Shown here: positions 1-9,207 of the stretch, piece after piece
Layout of the letters: every line of letters starts with the position of its first letter
How positions within the stretch are numbered: the first letter of the stretch is position 1
Assembly (NCBI GenBank): GCA_027488865.1
Contig: JAIYAU010000015.1
Span: 1 to 56,519, forward strand
Source of the DNA: Cytophagaceae bacterium
GTDB lineage: Bacteria; Bacteroidota; Bacteroidia; Cytophagales; UBA9547
Reading direction: 5' to 3'
Length of the DNA stretch: 56,519 bases
Program-made: the position numbers and the translations under genes
The notes under the pieces: model-generated
Told to the model about the DNA's origin: nothing
Seen by the model: the letters and a program-made list of their open reading frames with translations, nothing else
Databases searched by the model: none

Positions 1-20
1 GAGTAGGTGGTTGCCAACCT
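1..20 (+). rRNA. rrf: 3' end of 5S rRNA (partial)
   Basis: The first bases (GAGTAGGTGGTTGCCA) match the conserved 3' tail of bacterial 5S rRNA, where a GAGTAGG segment is followed a few bases later by TGCCA. A strong terminator follows within ten bases, as expected at the end of an rRNA operon. Only about 20 bases are in the window, so the call rests on a short match plus context. The exact 3' end is not determined. Confidence 0.6.
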
Positions 21-26
21 TATCTT

Positions 27-56
27 AAGAGCTCTATCCCTAGAGCTCTTTTTTTT
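27..56 (+). terminator. Rho-independent terminator after 5S rRNA
   Basis: A perfect 10-bp stem (AAGAGCTCTA at 27-36 and TAGAGCTCTT at 41-50) with a 4-base TCCC loop runs straight into eight T residues at 49-56. This is the classical intrinsic terminator form and probably ends the rRNA operon that lies to the left. Confidence 0.85.
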
Positions 57-199
57 GCCCATTTCCATCCTATGTATTAATGCATTTAACAACGCAGGAT
101 AGTTCTGCTCCCGGTATCAAGCTTTCCATTTCCAAATTTATAATAGAAACTGGAAAAAAATGGCTATTTCAATACTTTGAAATTATACATTTCAAAATA

Positions 200-1207
200 T
201 TATCCTAATTTGTTTTCAGTAATATCCAGTAAAGAATCTAATTTTGGTTGTTTTATGGTATCAATAGTTGCTGGCTTGGGAATTGAGAATGGCAACCTTG
301 AATATAATGCTGATGATGGTACAAGTAGTTCATATATTTTTTTATTTCCTTCCTTAATAGTTAACCGATTGCCTTTAATCCAAGGATTATATTCCTTTAG
401 GAGTTCGTAATTTATTCCATTTTTCAAAGCGTATTCCTTTAAATTACTTACGCTGTGTGTAATATATAACTTATGATAGAAATGTCTTTGAGATGGATTA
501 GGTTTTGGTTGTCCATAATTTTCACAATTTTCAATAAATTCCTTGTAAGCTAAAGTTCTGAATATATATCCAGCAGTTTCTTTATTTAATATTAAATCAT
601 GAATGGATTTGTTTTTTTGGTTACGCAAGGCCTTATAAAGTGCAACCGAACCCATATTATAAGCAACGGCCGCAGCAGTCCAAGTTCCAAAGAAATTTTT
701 ATTTCGCTTGAATAGTAGGCATGCTGCCTTGGTTGATTTTCCAAAATGAAGTCTTTCATCAACCTCGTCGTTAATTTCTAGGCCAAGTTCTAAACCTGTT
801 TCTTTTACAATTTGCCACATTCCTACAGCACCCATGTTGGATGTATATTTATTGCTAAGTGCGCTTTCGGATACAGCTAAATATTTAATATCATCGGGCA
901 TTTTATATTGCCTTAAGATGGGTTCTATGGCAGGTAAAATAATCTGTGCATTGCGCAAAAGTCTTGCTCCATCAGGACCTCTACGTGCAACATGTTTAAG
1001 TTCCTTTTTAAACTTTAAGCTAAATTTTTTTTTGTCGAATGGGATGGTTTCGCCACAAAAGGAGAATTTATTGATAATTTTAATTTGTTCTTCAATATTT
1101 TTATCTAGTTGCTTATTGCCTGCTGCAATATCAAAATATTCGGCCGAAGAGATAAGTACTAATACTATAAAAGCACTTATTAAAATTCGACGTTTTTTAT
1201 TTACCAT
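200..1207 (-). CDS. Lytic murein transglycosylase (GH23, MltD-like)
   Basis: 335 residues. An N-terminal hydrophobic segment (about residues 8-22) suggests a signal peptide or membrane anchor. The SLT/GH23 catalytic domain covers about 90-215: the ESAL motif with likely catalytic Glu114, a GAVGMWQI segment near 126-133 and an AYNMG segment near 182-186 are all present, as in MltD-type enzymes. The family cleaves the glycan strand of peptidoglycan, leaving 1,6-anhydro-muramic acid, in the periplasm. The C-terminal part (about 245-300) resembles a degenerate LysM-like tail (YELLKEYNPW), often found in Bacteroidota members. The gene stands alone, facing the rRNA terminator. Family assignment is strong; the in vivo role (cell growth, division or secretion-system insertion) cannot be read from the sequence. 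Confidence 0.88.
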   Translation of the reverse strand: MVNKKRRILISAFIVLVLISSAEYFDIAAGNKQLDKNIEEQIKIINKFSFCGETIPFDKKKFSLKFKKELKHVARRGPDGARLLRNAQIILPAIEPILRQYKMPDDIKYLAVSESALSNKYTSNMGAVGMWQIVKETGLELGLEINDEVDERLHFGKSTKAACLLFKRNKNFFGTWTAAAVAYNMGSVALYKALRNQKNKSIHDLILNKETAGYIFRTLAYKEFIENCENYGQPKPNPSQRHFYHKLYITHSVSNLKEYALKNGINYELLKEYNPWIKGNRLTIKEGNKKIYELLVPSSALYSRLPFSIPKPATIDTIKQPKLDSLLDITENKLG

Positions 1208-1369
1208 TCACTGAGGTTTAAATTTACTAAAAACCAAAATTTGTTTATTAGTTTTTAGTTATGACTATTATAACAGATGACAACATTTAGTTTATCTGAT
1301 AAGCAGAAATATATATTAGTGTAAGAAATAGGTTCAAATTGACAATGACAGTTGGTATTAAAATTAATG

Positions 1370-2983
1370 CTATCGCTGCATTTTACAAAGTCGGATATTT
1401 TTACTTACTTCTTTATATTCTTTTATATTGGAATAATCAAAAAGGTCTGTACATAATTGATAATTTTCTGCATTTATTTCTAATTTATATTGCGATCCTT
1501 CAGGAAATACCAAAAGATATTTACCTGTGCCTGCTTCGGAATTAAATATTCCTATTATTTCATTTGATAACTTGTCTTTTATAGTAATGTTTGCTTCAAT
1601 TGGATTACTTGTGAGGGAATCAGTTATTGTTCCAGTCATTACTACAAGTTCTGAACTAACTTCTTCTGGAGTTTCCGCCATATAAATATCTTTATCCCCA
1701 AATCCTTCAGGTCTAATTGAAGAAAAATACGCTTTTTTACCATTGGCAGACCAACAAAAATACAAATCATCATGTGCTGTACTAATAGGGAAACCTATAT
1801 TTTCAGGTGAAGTCCATTCTTTTTTATATTCATCATATTTGCAATAGAATATATCAAAACCTCCCATCCCCTCATGTCCTTTAGAGCTAAAGTAAAGTGT
1901 TTTGCCATCTGGGTGCAAGAATGGAGAGTCTTCATCGTATGGTGTATTTATTTTGTTTCCGAGGTTTACGGGATTTAACCATTTACCGTCTGGCCCTTTT
2001 CTTATAGTATAAAGGTCGGTACCTCCAAATCCACCTTTTCGATCACTTGCAAAAATCATTTGTCGCTCATCACCTGTGATAGTGGCACTAGGTTCGTATG
2101 CTGGTGAATTAATTTTATTGTCCAATTTGGTTGGATTTATCCATTTGCCAGATTTATATTCACTTTTGTATAGATCCCCAGAGTTATTGATTTCTGGATT
2201 TTCCAAATCATGTCTATACAGAAGTAAAGTGTGTCCATCGGGGCTCAATGAAATGGCTGCATCATTTCCATCAGTATTAATATCTTGAAGGTTTCCTGGC
2301 TTACACCACCCACTATCAGTCTTATACGAAATATAAATATCTTCATGAAAAAGGCCATCCAATTCCTCATAAAGTCCACCTTTGGTATCAGGTCGACATG
2401 AAGAAAAAATCATAATTGACTCATCTGCGGATATAACAGGTCCATAGTCAGGATAAATGGAATTTATATTTTTACCTAAATTTGTTACTTTAATATTACT
2501 TTTTTGGGACATCATATGTTTACCCGTGTTACACATGAGAATTTCACGATTTATTGATTCAATAGCCTTCGGTGATTTTTCATCTTTAGTTTGCTTTAAA
2601 TGAGTTTTGTATTTTTCATAATAATCAATTGCTTTATCAAATTTATGTGCAAAATGATAACATTTGGCTAGGTAGAAATTAAGTGTTTGAGGATGAACCA
2701 ATGGGGTTTTAAGGCATTCTTCAAAGTATGGAAGGGCTTCCGCATCTTTTCCCATATTAAAATAACTTGCAGCAATTCTAAACTTATAAAGTGGTAGATT
2801 TTTGTTTAAGGAATCTAGTTTTTTATATAAACCTAAAGCAGTGAAATATTTGAAGTTTTCGTAGTTGTCTTTGGCTAATGCTTCAATTTTAGCCGTTTCA
2901 GACTTTTTTTGGCCAAAAAGCATATTTACTGATAAAAGTATAACCAAAAAAACGCAAATGCGCGAATAGTTACTAATATTCAT
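1370..2983 (-). CDS. TPR / PD40 beta-propeller protein, PorE-like but without OmpA domain
   Basis: 537 residues. A signal peptide (about 1-24, ending MLFGQ) is followed by tetratricopeptide-like helices (about 30-150), then a WD40-like PD40 propeller (about 170-430) with repeated SxDG-type turns such as SLSPDGHTLLLY, FLHPDGKTLYFSS and WSANGKKAYFSS. The C-terminus (about 445-530) looks like a carboxypeptidase regulatory-like or CNA-B-type beta sandwich (GTITDSLTSNPIEANI). This order matches the first three domains of PorE-type type IX secretion proteins, but the peptidoglycan-binding OmpA domain that ends PorE is absent. It diverges from a porP/sprF gene, a common pairing in Bacteroidota. A role as a periplasmic partner of that PorP/SprF protein is inference. 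Confidence 0.8.
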   Translation of the reverse strand: MNISNYSRICVFLVILLSVNMLFGQKKSETAKIEALAKDNYENFKYFTALGLYKKLDSLNKNLPLYKFRIAASYFNMGKDAEALPYFEECLKTPLVHPQTLNFYLAKCYHFAHKFDKAIDYYEKYKTHLKQTKDEKSPKAIESINREILMCNTGKHMMSQKSNIKVTNLGKNINSIYPDYGPVISADESIMIFSSCRPDTKGGLYEELDGLFHEDIYISYKTDSGWCKPGNLQDINTDGNDAAISLSPDGHTLLLYRHDLENPEINNSGDLYKSEYKSGKWINPTKLDNKINSPAYEPSATITGDERQMIFASDRKGGFGGTDLYTIRKGPDGKWLNPVNLGNKINTPYDEDSPFLHPDGKTLYFSSKGHEGMGGFDIFYCKYDEYKKEWTSPENIGFPISTAHDDLYFCWSANGKKAYFSSIRPEGFGDKDIYMAETPEEVSSELVVMTGTITDSLTSNPIEANITIKDKLSNEIIGIFNSEAGTGKYLLVFPEGSQYKLEINAENYQLCTDLFDYSNIKEYKEVSKNIRLCKMQR

Positions 2984-3120
2984 TCTTTAAAAATTATAAT
3001 TCTTATTTTAGACAAAAATACCTATTTTATTGCAATAGAAATAAATTATTAGATAGTTTTATCCTTTTAAAACATTTTACGTAGAATCTAAGAAAAAGTA
3101 TAGAATAAATATAACTTGTG

Positions 3121-4200
3121 ATGTTGACCAATGTGATGAAAAGGTATATCAAAGTGTCGTTGATAGTTTTGTTAGTGGTACAAGCTATGCAAGTACAATG
3201 TCAAGATATTCAGTTTTCTCAATTTTATACTGCTGCATTATATCAAAATCCTGCATTTGCGGGTAGCGCACATTTTGATAGAGCGATGTTTCACCAAAGA
3301 TTACAATGGCCTAAGTTAGATGGCAAGTATACGACTTCAATGTTTTCTTATGATAAATTTTTTAGAAGGTATAGTAGTGGTTTTGGGCTAATGGTTTTAC
3401 AGGATTTCCAAGGGGCATCGAATATTAGTTCAACAGAGGTGCACTTTCAATATGCCTATGAAGTGTTTTTAAATTCTAAATTTACATTTAGGCCAGGTAT
3501 TCAATTGGGAGTTGGACAACGCTATCTAAATTATAATGATTTTGTGTTTCCAAGGAATCTTGATGATAATGGTTTTATACCTGGAAGTTCAAAACCAGAA
3601 AGTAATAATAGAATAATTTATCCTGATGTGAGTTCTGGAGCACTTGTTTATTCTGATAATTTATGGATTGGATATTCTGCTCACCACATAAATAGACCGA
3701 ATCAATCATTTTTAGGTGATATTATTAAATACCCTATTAAGCACGCATTTACGGGTGGTTATAAAATTTTAATGCACAAGCATCTTAACTTGAACTATCA
3801 AGGGGAAGATCCGATAAATTTCACCATTACCCCTACTTTTCATTATAAGTTTCAAGGTAAATCTGATCAGTTGGATTTAGGAATATATGCTATGTATGAT
3901 TGGTTGGTTTTAGGTTTTTGGTATAGAGGTATTCCTTTTAAAACTTATGAAAAATTGAGTTATTTAAATAATGAGTCTTACGTGGCTTTGGGTGGTGTTC
4001 GATTTGGTAAATTTACGGTAAATTACAGTTATGACTTTAGTGTTTCTAAAATAGGCTGGATAGGTCAAACTGGTGGTGCTCATGAAATTAATCTTACCTT
4101 TATTAATCAAAATAAGCAAAAAAAAAAAAAAAAAACCATGAAACGATTACCATGTCCTGATTTTTATCAAGAAATTATAAAGGAAGATTTAAGTCACTAA
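3121..4200 (+). CDS. PorP/SprF family type IX secretion membrane protein
   Basis: About 360 residues. The signal peptide ends near VQAMQVQCQ and is followed by the family hallmark QDIQFSQFYTAALYQNPAFAGS, seen here as QFSQFY and NPAFAGS. The rest is an outer-membrane beta barrel ending in alternating hydrophobic strands (HEINLTF). PorP/SprF proteins assist type IX secretion and, in gliding bacteria, adhesin export. Starts are available at GTG 3118, ATG 3121 and ATG 3136; I take ATG 3121, though 3136 would give the tidier signal peptide. An 18-base A tract (4118-4135) encodes five lysines between the last strand and a CPDF tail similar to the end of other family members. A one-base slip there would truncate or replace the tail. 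Confidence 0.88.
   Translation: MLTNVMKRYIKVSLIVLLVVQAMQVQCQDIQFSQFYTAALYQNPAFAGSAHFDRAMFHQRLQWPKLDGKYTTSMFSYDKFFRRYSSGFGLMVLQDFQGASNISSTEVHFQYAYEVFLNSKFTFRPGIQLGVGQRYLNYNDFVFPRNLDDNGFIPGSSKPESNNRIIYPDVSSGALVYSDNLWIGYSAHHINRPNQSFLGDIIKYPIKHAFTGGYKILMHKHLNLNYQGEDPINFTITPTFHYKFQGKSDQLDLGIYAMYDWLVLGFWYRGIPFKTYEKLSYLNNESYVALGGVRFGKFTVNYSYDFSVSKIGWIGQTGGAHEINLTFINQNKQKKKKKTMKRLPCPDFYQEIIKEDLSH
4118..4135 (+). repeat. A18 homopolymer within the porP/sprF reading frame
   Basis: Eighteen consecutive A residues, in frame as the last two bases of CAA, five AAA codons and the first base of ACC. Loss of one A gives a new nine-codon ending that stops at a TGA; gain of one A gives a stop almost at once (CCA TGA). 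This is the longest homopolymer I noticed in the window. Confidence 0.95.
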
Positions 4201-4439
4201 AAGTATTTTTACAATTTAATAAACCTGTCTTATTGTCCTTAATTGATTTTCGTCATACTATTTATGCCAATTAAGCAGTTTCCTCCATACTATTTTTGGT
4301 AGTTCGTTGGATTATTATTTATTGGTACGTTTTTTAACGTTTTTTTTATAATTTTGAATCCCGGTTTATAGCCTATGAGGGTCTAACACCAATCGATTTT
4401 TGGAATCCTTCTTACTTTGAACGTTTAACTTAAAAGCAC

Positions 4440-7400
4440 ATGCTTGATATTTTCTCAAAAAGTCTTGCCAAAATTTTTGGTACAAAATCTGACCGTGATA
4501 TTAAAGAAATCATGCCATATGTAAATCAAACATTGGTAGAATATGAAAAACTTAAAGTACTTACAGACGATCAATTAAGAACTAGCTCCAGTAAAGTAAG
4601 GGATAGGATAAAAAATCATTTGCTATCAATTGATGAACAAGTAGTTTCTTTAAGATCAAACCTTGAAGCAAATCCAGAAATGGATTCGTATAAAAAAGAA
4701 GAAATTTTTTCTCAAATTGACAAATTTGAGAAGGAAAGGGATACCGAGTTAGAAAAGGTTCTTTTAGAAGTATTACCAGAGGCTTTTGCTATTGTAAAAG
4801 AAACCGCAAGAAGGTATAAAGAAAATGGTAAACTAGAAGTTACTGCCACAGCTTTTGATTTGGCAATAGCTAATAAAAAATCAAATGTAGTTGTCGAAAA
4901 TGGAGTAGCTACCTGGAATGGTACATGGAAGGTGATGGGCAATGACCTTAAATGGGAAATGGTACATTATGATGTACAGTTAATCGGTGGTGTGGCCTTA
5001 CATCAAGGTAAAATATCAGAAATGGCTACAGGTGAGGGTAAAACACTAGTTTCAACTTTACCGTGTTTTTTAAACGCACTTGCTGGGAAAGGGGTACATT
5101 TGGTTACCGTTAACGATTACCTTGCTAAACGTGACTCAGAGTGGAATGCACCATTATTTGAATTTCATGAGTTGGTAGTTGATTGTATTGATAGACATGA
5201 GCCTAACTCTCCTCAAAGAAGACAGGCTTATTTAGCTGATATCACCTATGGTACAAATAATGAATTTGGTTTTGATTATTTGCGTGATAACATGGCCAGA
5301 AATACAGATGAACTTGTACAGAGGAAACATCACTTTGCCATTGTAGATGAGGTGGATTCTGTATTGATAGATGATGCAAGAACTCCACTCATTATTTCTG
5401 GGCCCGTACCAAAGGGAGACGAACACATGTTTTATGAACTCAAACCAAGAGTTGTTAAACTGATTGATGAGCAGAAAAAACTTATTATTAATTATCTTAA
5501 CGAAGCAAAAAAGAAACTTGAACTTAATCCTAAAGATGAAGAAGCTGGATTGGCTTTGTTTAGGGCATACAGAGGGTTACCACAAAATAAACCCTTAATA
5601 AAATTTTTAAGTGAAACTGGAAATAAAGCAATATTACAGAAAACTGAAAATTTCTATTTGCAGGATAATCAAAAGGAAATGCCTAAGGCGGATGCTCCTT
5701 TATTTTTCACAATTGACGAAAAACATAACTCTATCGAACTCACTGATAAGGGAATTGATATGTTAACAGGTGAGAGTACCGACCCACAATTTTTTGTTTT
5801 GCCTGATATAAGTACAGGATTGGCCAAAATTGAAAATGATAAATCCTTGTCTGATCATGAGAGACTTACACATACTGACCATCTGATTAATGAATATACC
5901 ATTAAAACAGAAAGAATTCATACTGTAACCCAGTTATTGAAGGCTTATTCGCTCTTTGAAAAGGAGGTTGATTATATTATAGTAGATAATAAGGTCAAAA
6001 TTGTAGATGAACAAACAGGCCGTGTAATGGAGGGACGACGCTATTCTGACGGACTACATCAAGCCTTGGAAGCCAAAGAAAATGTAAAAGTAGAAGATGC
6101 TTCTCAAACTTACGCTACAGTAACGCTACAGAACTATTTTAGAATGTATCATAAGCTTGCTGGTATGACCGGTACCGCAGAAACTGAGGCTGGAGAATTT
6201 TGGGAGATTTACAAGTTAGACGTTGTAGTAATCCCTACTAATTTACCCACTTCACGGGTGGATCGGCAAGACAAAGTATACAAAACCGTACGCGAAAAAT
6301 TTAATGCAGTTGTAGATGAGATAGTGGCACTTACCCAAGAAAGTAGGCCAGTACTTGTAGGTACTACTTCTGTAGAAATATCAGAAGTATTAAGTAGGCT
6401 CTTAGCTATGCGTAAAATTAAGCATCAAGTACTCAATGCTAAATACCATCAAAAGGAGGCAGAAATAATTGCGGAGGCAGGTAAACCAGGGACGGTTACA
6501 ATTGCCACTAACATGGCGGGAAGGGGAACGGACATTAAACTTGCTGCTGAGTCAAAAGTGGCAGGTGGATTGGCTATAATTGGTACGGAAAGACATGAAT
6601 CTAGAAGGGTGGACAGGCAGCTAAGAGGTCGTGCAGGTAGGCAGGGTGATCCTGGGTCTTCACAGTTTTTTGTGTCACTCGAGGATAATCTAATGCGCCT
6701 TTTCGGTTCAGACACAATCATTAGAATTATGGATAGAATGGGGCTTGAAGAAGGAGAGGTCATTCAGCACTCGATGATAACAAAATCTATTGAAAGAGCT
6801 CAGAAAAAAGTAGAAGAAAATAATTTTGGAATAAGAAAACGGTTGTTAGAGTATGACGACGTTATGAACTCACAACGAGAAGTTGTTTATAAAAGAAGAA
6901 GGAATGCATTGTTTGGCGAGAGATTGTCGATAGATGTTATTAATATGATATATGATACTTGTGAAGGAATAATAAGTGCTTTTAGTCTAAATAAAAATTA
7001 TGATGAATTTAGATTAGAGGTAATTGCTAAACTAGGTTTTAACACAAATATTGACGAAAAGGAGTTTTTAAATAGTAAAGTTGAAACAAATGTGGATACC
7101 TTATACCAAGAAACTCTTAAACACTATTCGTTGAAAAAGAAGCATTTAGCCTCTGAGGCAATATCAATTTTTCAAAATATTAATAATATTAAAGGAGGAC
7201 AAATTGAGAATGTAATAGTACCTTTTGAAGATGGAAAAAGGCAAATTGGTATTGTAGCACCTTTGAAAAGAACCTTGGAAACCAATGGTTTTGAGTTTGT
7301 GACATCCTTAGAAAAATTTACAACTTTATCTTTAATAGATGTCGAATGGAGGGAGCATCTGCGAGAAATGGACGATTTGAAACAGTCGGTTCAAAATGCA

Positions 7401-7811
7401 GTTTATGAACAAAAAGATCCTTTGTTGATATACAAAATGGAAGCCTATAAATTGTTTAAAGGCCTAATGATAAGGGTTGATAATGACATTACTTCGTTTT
7501 TAATGAAGGCTGATGTGCCTCAACAAAATAATGATATAACGATTGAAGCGAAACAAACACAACGACCAAAATTGAATTATAAGGAGTCAAAAGAGGATAG
7601 TGGATCTATATTAAATGGAGGTGGCACACATCAAAATGCCCCTGAGCCTGAGCAAGTGAAACAATCTCCAATTATTTCTCAAAAATTGGCAGGTAGAAAC
7701 GACCGAGTAACAGTACAATATCTTGATGGATCAATTAAGGCAGATGTCAAGTTTAAATCTATTGAGGAGGATCTAAAAAACAATCGTTGTATTTTAATTG
7801 ATGTAGCTTAA
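4440..7811 (+). CDS. secA: Preprotein translocase ATPase SecA
   Basis: 1123 residues. This ATPase drives unfolded proteins through SecYEG at the inner membrane. Visible motifs include Walker A (MATGEGKT, about 195-202), Walker B (IVDEVDSVLIDD, about 301-312), the NBD2 entry (DEQTGRVMEGRRYSDG), and the helicase-like arginine motif QLRGRAGRQGDPG, followed by the scaffold and wing region. The protein is about 200 residues longer than E. coli SecA because of an insertion between about 325 and 500, typical of Bacteroidota SecA. The C-terminus lacks the CxCx8(C/H)C zinc motif and ends with a Bacteroidota-type RNDRVTVQYLDGSIKADVKF-like tail. A -7-like TAATTTTG occurs at 4349-4356, 84 bases upstream, without a well-spaced -33. 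A membrane protein follows after 34 bases. Confidence 0.98.
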   Translation: MLDIFSKSLAKIFGTKSDRDIKEIMPYVNQTLVEYEKLKVLTDDQLRTSSSKVRDRIKNHLLSIDEQVVSLRSNLEANPEMDSYKKEEIFSQIDKFEKERDTELEKVLLEVLPEAFAIVKETARRYKENGKLEVTATAFDLAIANKKSNVVVENGVATWNGTWKVMGNDLKWEMVHYDVQLIGGVALHQGKISEMATGEGKTLVSTLPCFLNALAGKGVHLVTVNDYLAKRDSEWNAPLFEFHELVVDCIDRHEPNSPQRRQAYLADITYGTNNEFGFDYLRDNMARNTDELVQRKHHFAIVDEVDSVLIDDARTPLIISGPVPKGDEHMFYELKPRVVKLIDEQKKLIINYLNEAKKKLELNPKDEEAGLALFRAYRGLPQNKPLIKFLSETGNKAILQKTENFYLQDNQKEMPKADAPLFFTIDEKHNSIELTDKGIDMLTGESTDPQFFVLPDISTGLAKIENDKSLSDHERLTHTDHLINEYTIKTERIHTVTQLLKAYSLFEKEVDYIIVDNKVKIVDEQTGRVMEGRRYSDGLHQALEAKENVKVEDASQTYATVTLQNYFRMYHKLAGMTGTAETEAGEFWEIYKLDVVVIPTNLPTSRVDRQDKVYKTVREKFNAVVDEIVALTQESRPVLVGTTSVEISEVLSRLLAMRKIKHQVLNAKYHQKEAEIIAEAGKPGTVTIATNMAGRGTDIKLAAESKVAGGLAIIGTERHESRRVDRQLRGRAGRQGDPGSSQFFVSLEDNLMRLFGSDTIIRIMDRMGLEEGEVIQHSMITKSIERAQKKVEENNFGIRKRLLEYDDVMNSQREVVYKRRRNALFGERLSIDVINMIYDTCEGIISAFSLNKNYDEFRLEVIAKLGFNTNIDEKEFLNSKVETNVDTLYQETLKHYSLKKKHLASEAISIFQNINNIKGGQIENVIVPFEDGKRQIGIVAPLKRTLETNGFEFVTSLEKFTTLSLIDVEWREHLREMDDLKQSVQNAVYEQKDPLLIYKMEAYKLFKGLMIRVDNDITSFLMKADVPQQNNDITIEAKQTQRPKLNYKESKEDSGSILNGGGTHQNAPEPEQVKQSPIISQKLAGRNDRVTVQYLDGSIKADVKFKSIEEDLKNNRCILIDVA

Positions 7812-7845
7812 TTATTAGAGGTTTGTGTCAATAAAAATATAAATA

Positions 7846-9198
7846 ATGGGCTCCTCATTTCTTTTTTTAAATGATCTACTGCTTACACCATTATATATTT
7901 TAATTATAGCTTTTGTTGTACACTTTATTAAACTTAAGATCAAGGATAAGCAATTAAGAGGTTATTTTGTGCACGGCATAACCGTAAAAATTATTTCAGC
8001 AGTTGCCTTTTCTCTAATATATTCTTATTTCTACTATGGAGATACTTCTGGCTATTGGTTTCATGGAGGGTTAATTTATGAAGCATTCATCGAGTCACCT
8101 GTCATTGGCTTTAAACTTTTGTTTTCTCATGGTCAGTTTGATTCAGATTTTTTTCAATATACTTCTCAAATGTATTGGTACCAAGATTCGCAATCATTTT
8201 TTGTTGCAAGAATAGTTGGAGTTATAAGTTTGTTTTGTTTTCATACCTATACAATTATCGCTATTGCTTTTTCACTTTTCGGGTTTTATGGCATGTGGCA
8301 TATGTTTTTGGTATTTAGAGAACAATATCCTCTAAATCAAAAAGCAATTGCATGGGCTATGTTTTATACCCCATCCCTTGTTTTTTGGGGTGCTGGTGTA
8401 ATGAAAGATCCTTTATTAATTGGAGGAATAGGATTGGTTCTTTATGCCTTCTATTTTGGACTTATAAAAAAGAAAATGATAAGAAAGTGTGTTACTCTGG
8501 GTATAATTGCTGGAATTATTTTAGTTTCAGTTAAGCCTTTTGTTGTTGCGGCCTTTTTTCCATCAATTCTTTTGTGTTATGTTATACTTAGAGTTAGAAG
8601 TATAAAAAAGGGCTTTATAAGATTGATTTATGGGCCTATTGTATTTTTGATTTTTGGTTTGTTATCCATTGTTCTTTTAGGATTTATTTCACGCAATACG
8701 AATTATGATTTAACAAACCTAAAGGCAGTAGCACAGCGAATAGAGGTTACTGCCAAATGGATTAATTATGTGAGCGATTCTCAGCAAGGGTCTTCATACA
8801 ATATAGGAATACTTGATGGAACGGTAATGGGAACCTTAAAACTTGCTCCGCAGGCAATTTGGGTTACTCTATTTAGACCCTATTTTTGGGAATCTAAAAA
8901 TGTCACTATGGCGATTTCAGCTTTAGAGAGTACGTTTTTCTTAATATTAACATTTTTTACACTTTTTAAAGTAGGTGTATACAAATGTCTTTCAATAATC
9001 TATAACGATGCGTTCTTACTGTTTTGTTTTAGTTTTGCCTTATTTTTTGCATTTATAGTTGGTGTATCAAGTTTTAACTTTGGAACATTGGTTCGATATA
9101 AAATACCAATGATGCCATTTTATTTATCAGGTGTACTTGTTCTATTATCCTATGCCAATAAACCAAGAAGGCATTTTATCAGAGGAAGATTGGTCTAA
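7846..9198 (+). CDS. Polytopic membrane protein, function unknown
   Basis: 450 residues with roughly ten hydrophobic segments spread over the whole length and short, basic loops. I do not recognise a catalytic motif. The overall look (many helices, an ESTFF and LVRYKIPMMPFYLSG-like end) resembles membrane proteins of the O-antigen polymerase or lipid-linked glycosyltransferase kind, but this is only a resemblance. It starts 34 bases after secA and is probably co-transcribed with it; it ends 9 bases from the convergent fur-like gene with no obvious terminator between them. Nothing in the sequence links it functionally to secretion. Confidence 0.75.
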   Translation: MGSSFLFLNDLLLTPLYILIIAFVVHFIKLKIKDKQLRGYFVHGITVKIISAVAFSLIYSYFYYGDTSGYWFHGGLIYEAFIESPVIGFKLLFSHGQFDSDFFQYTSQMYWYQDSQSFFVARIVGVISLFCFHTYTIIAIAFSLFGFYGMWHMFLVFREQYPLNQKAIAWAMFYTPSLVFWGAGVMKDPLLIGGIGLVLYAFYFGLIKKKMIRKCVTLGIIAGIILVSVKPFVVAAFFPSILLCYVILRVRSIKKGFIRLIYGPIVFLIFGLLSIVLLGFISRNTNYDLTNLKAVAQRIEVTAKWINYVSDSQQGSSYNIGILDGTVMGTLKLAPQAIWVTLFRPYFWESKNVTMAISALESTFFLILTFFTLFKVGVYKCLSIIYNDAFLLFCFSFALFFAFIVGVSSFNFGTLVRYKIPMMPFYLSGVLVLLSYANKPRRHFIRGRLV

Positions 9199-9207
9199 AT
9201 TTTAAAA

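Noticed and set aside
834-1214. 126-codon plus-strand frame opposite the lytic transglycosylase
   Set aside because: It overlaps a gene with clear catalytic motifs and has no recognisable features.
4325-4348. ACGTT-TTTT-AACGT plus T tract as a terminator after porP/sprF
   Set aside because: The stem is only five A/T-rich base pairs, too weak to call.
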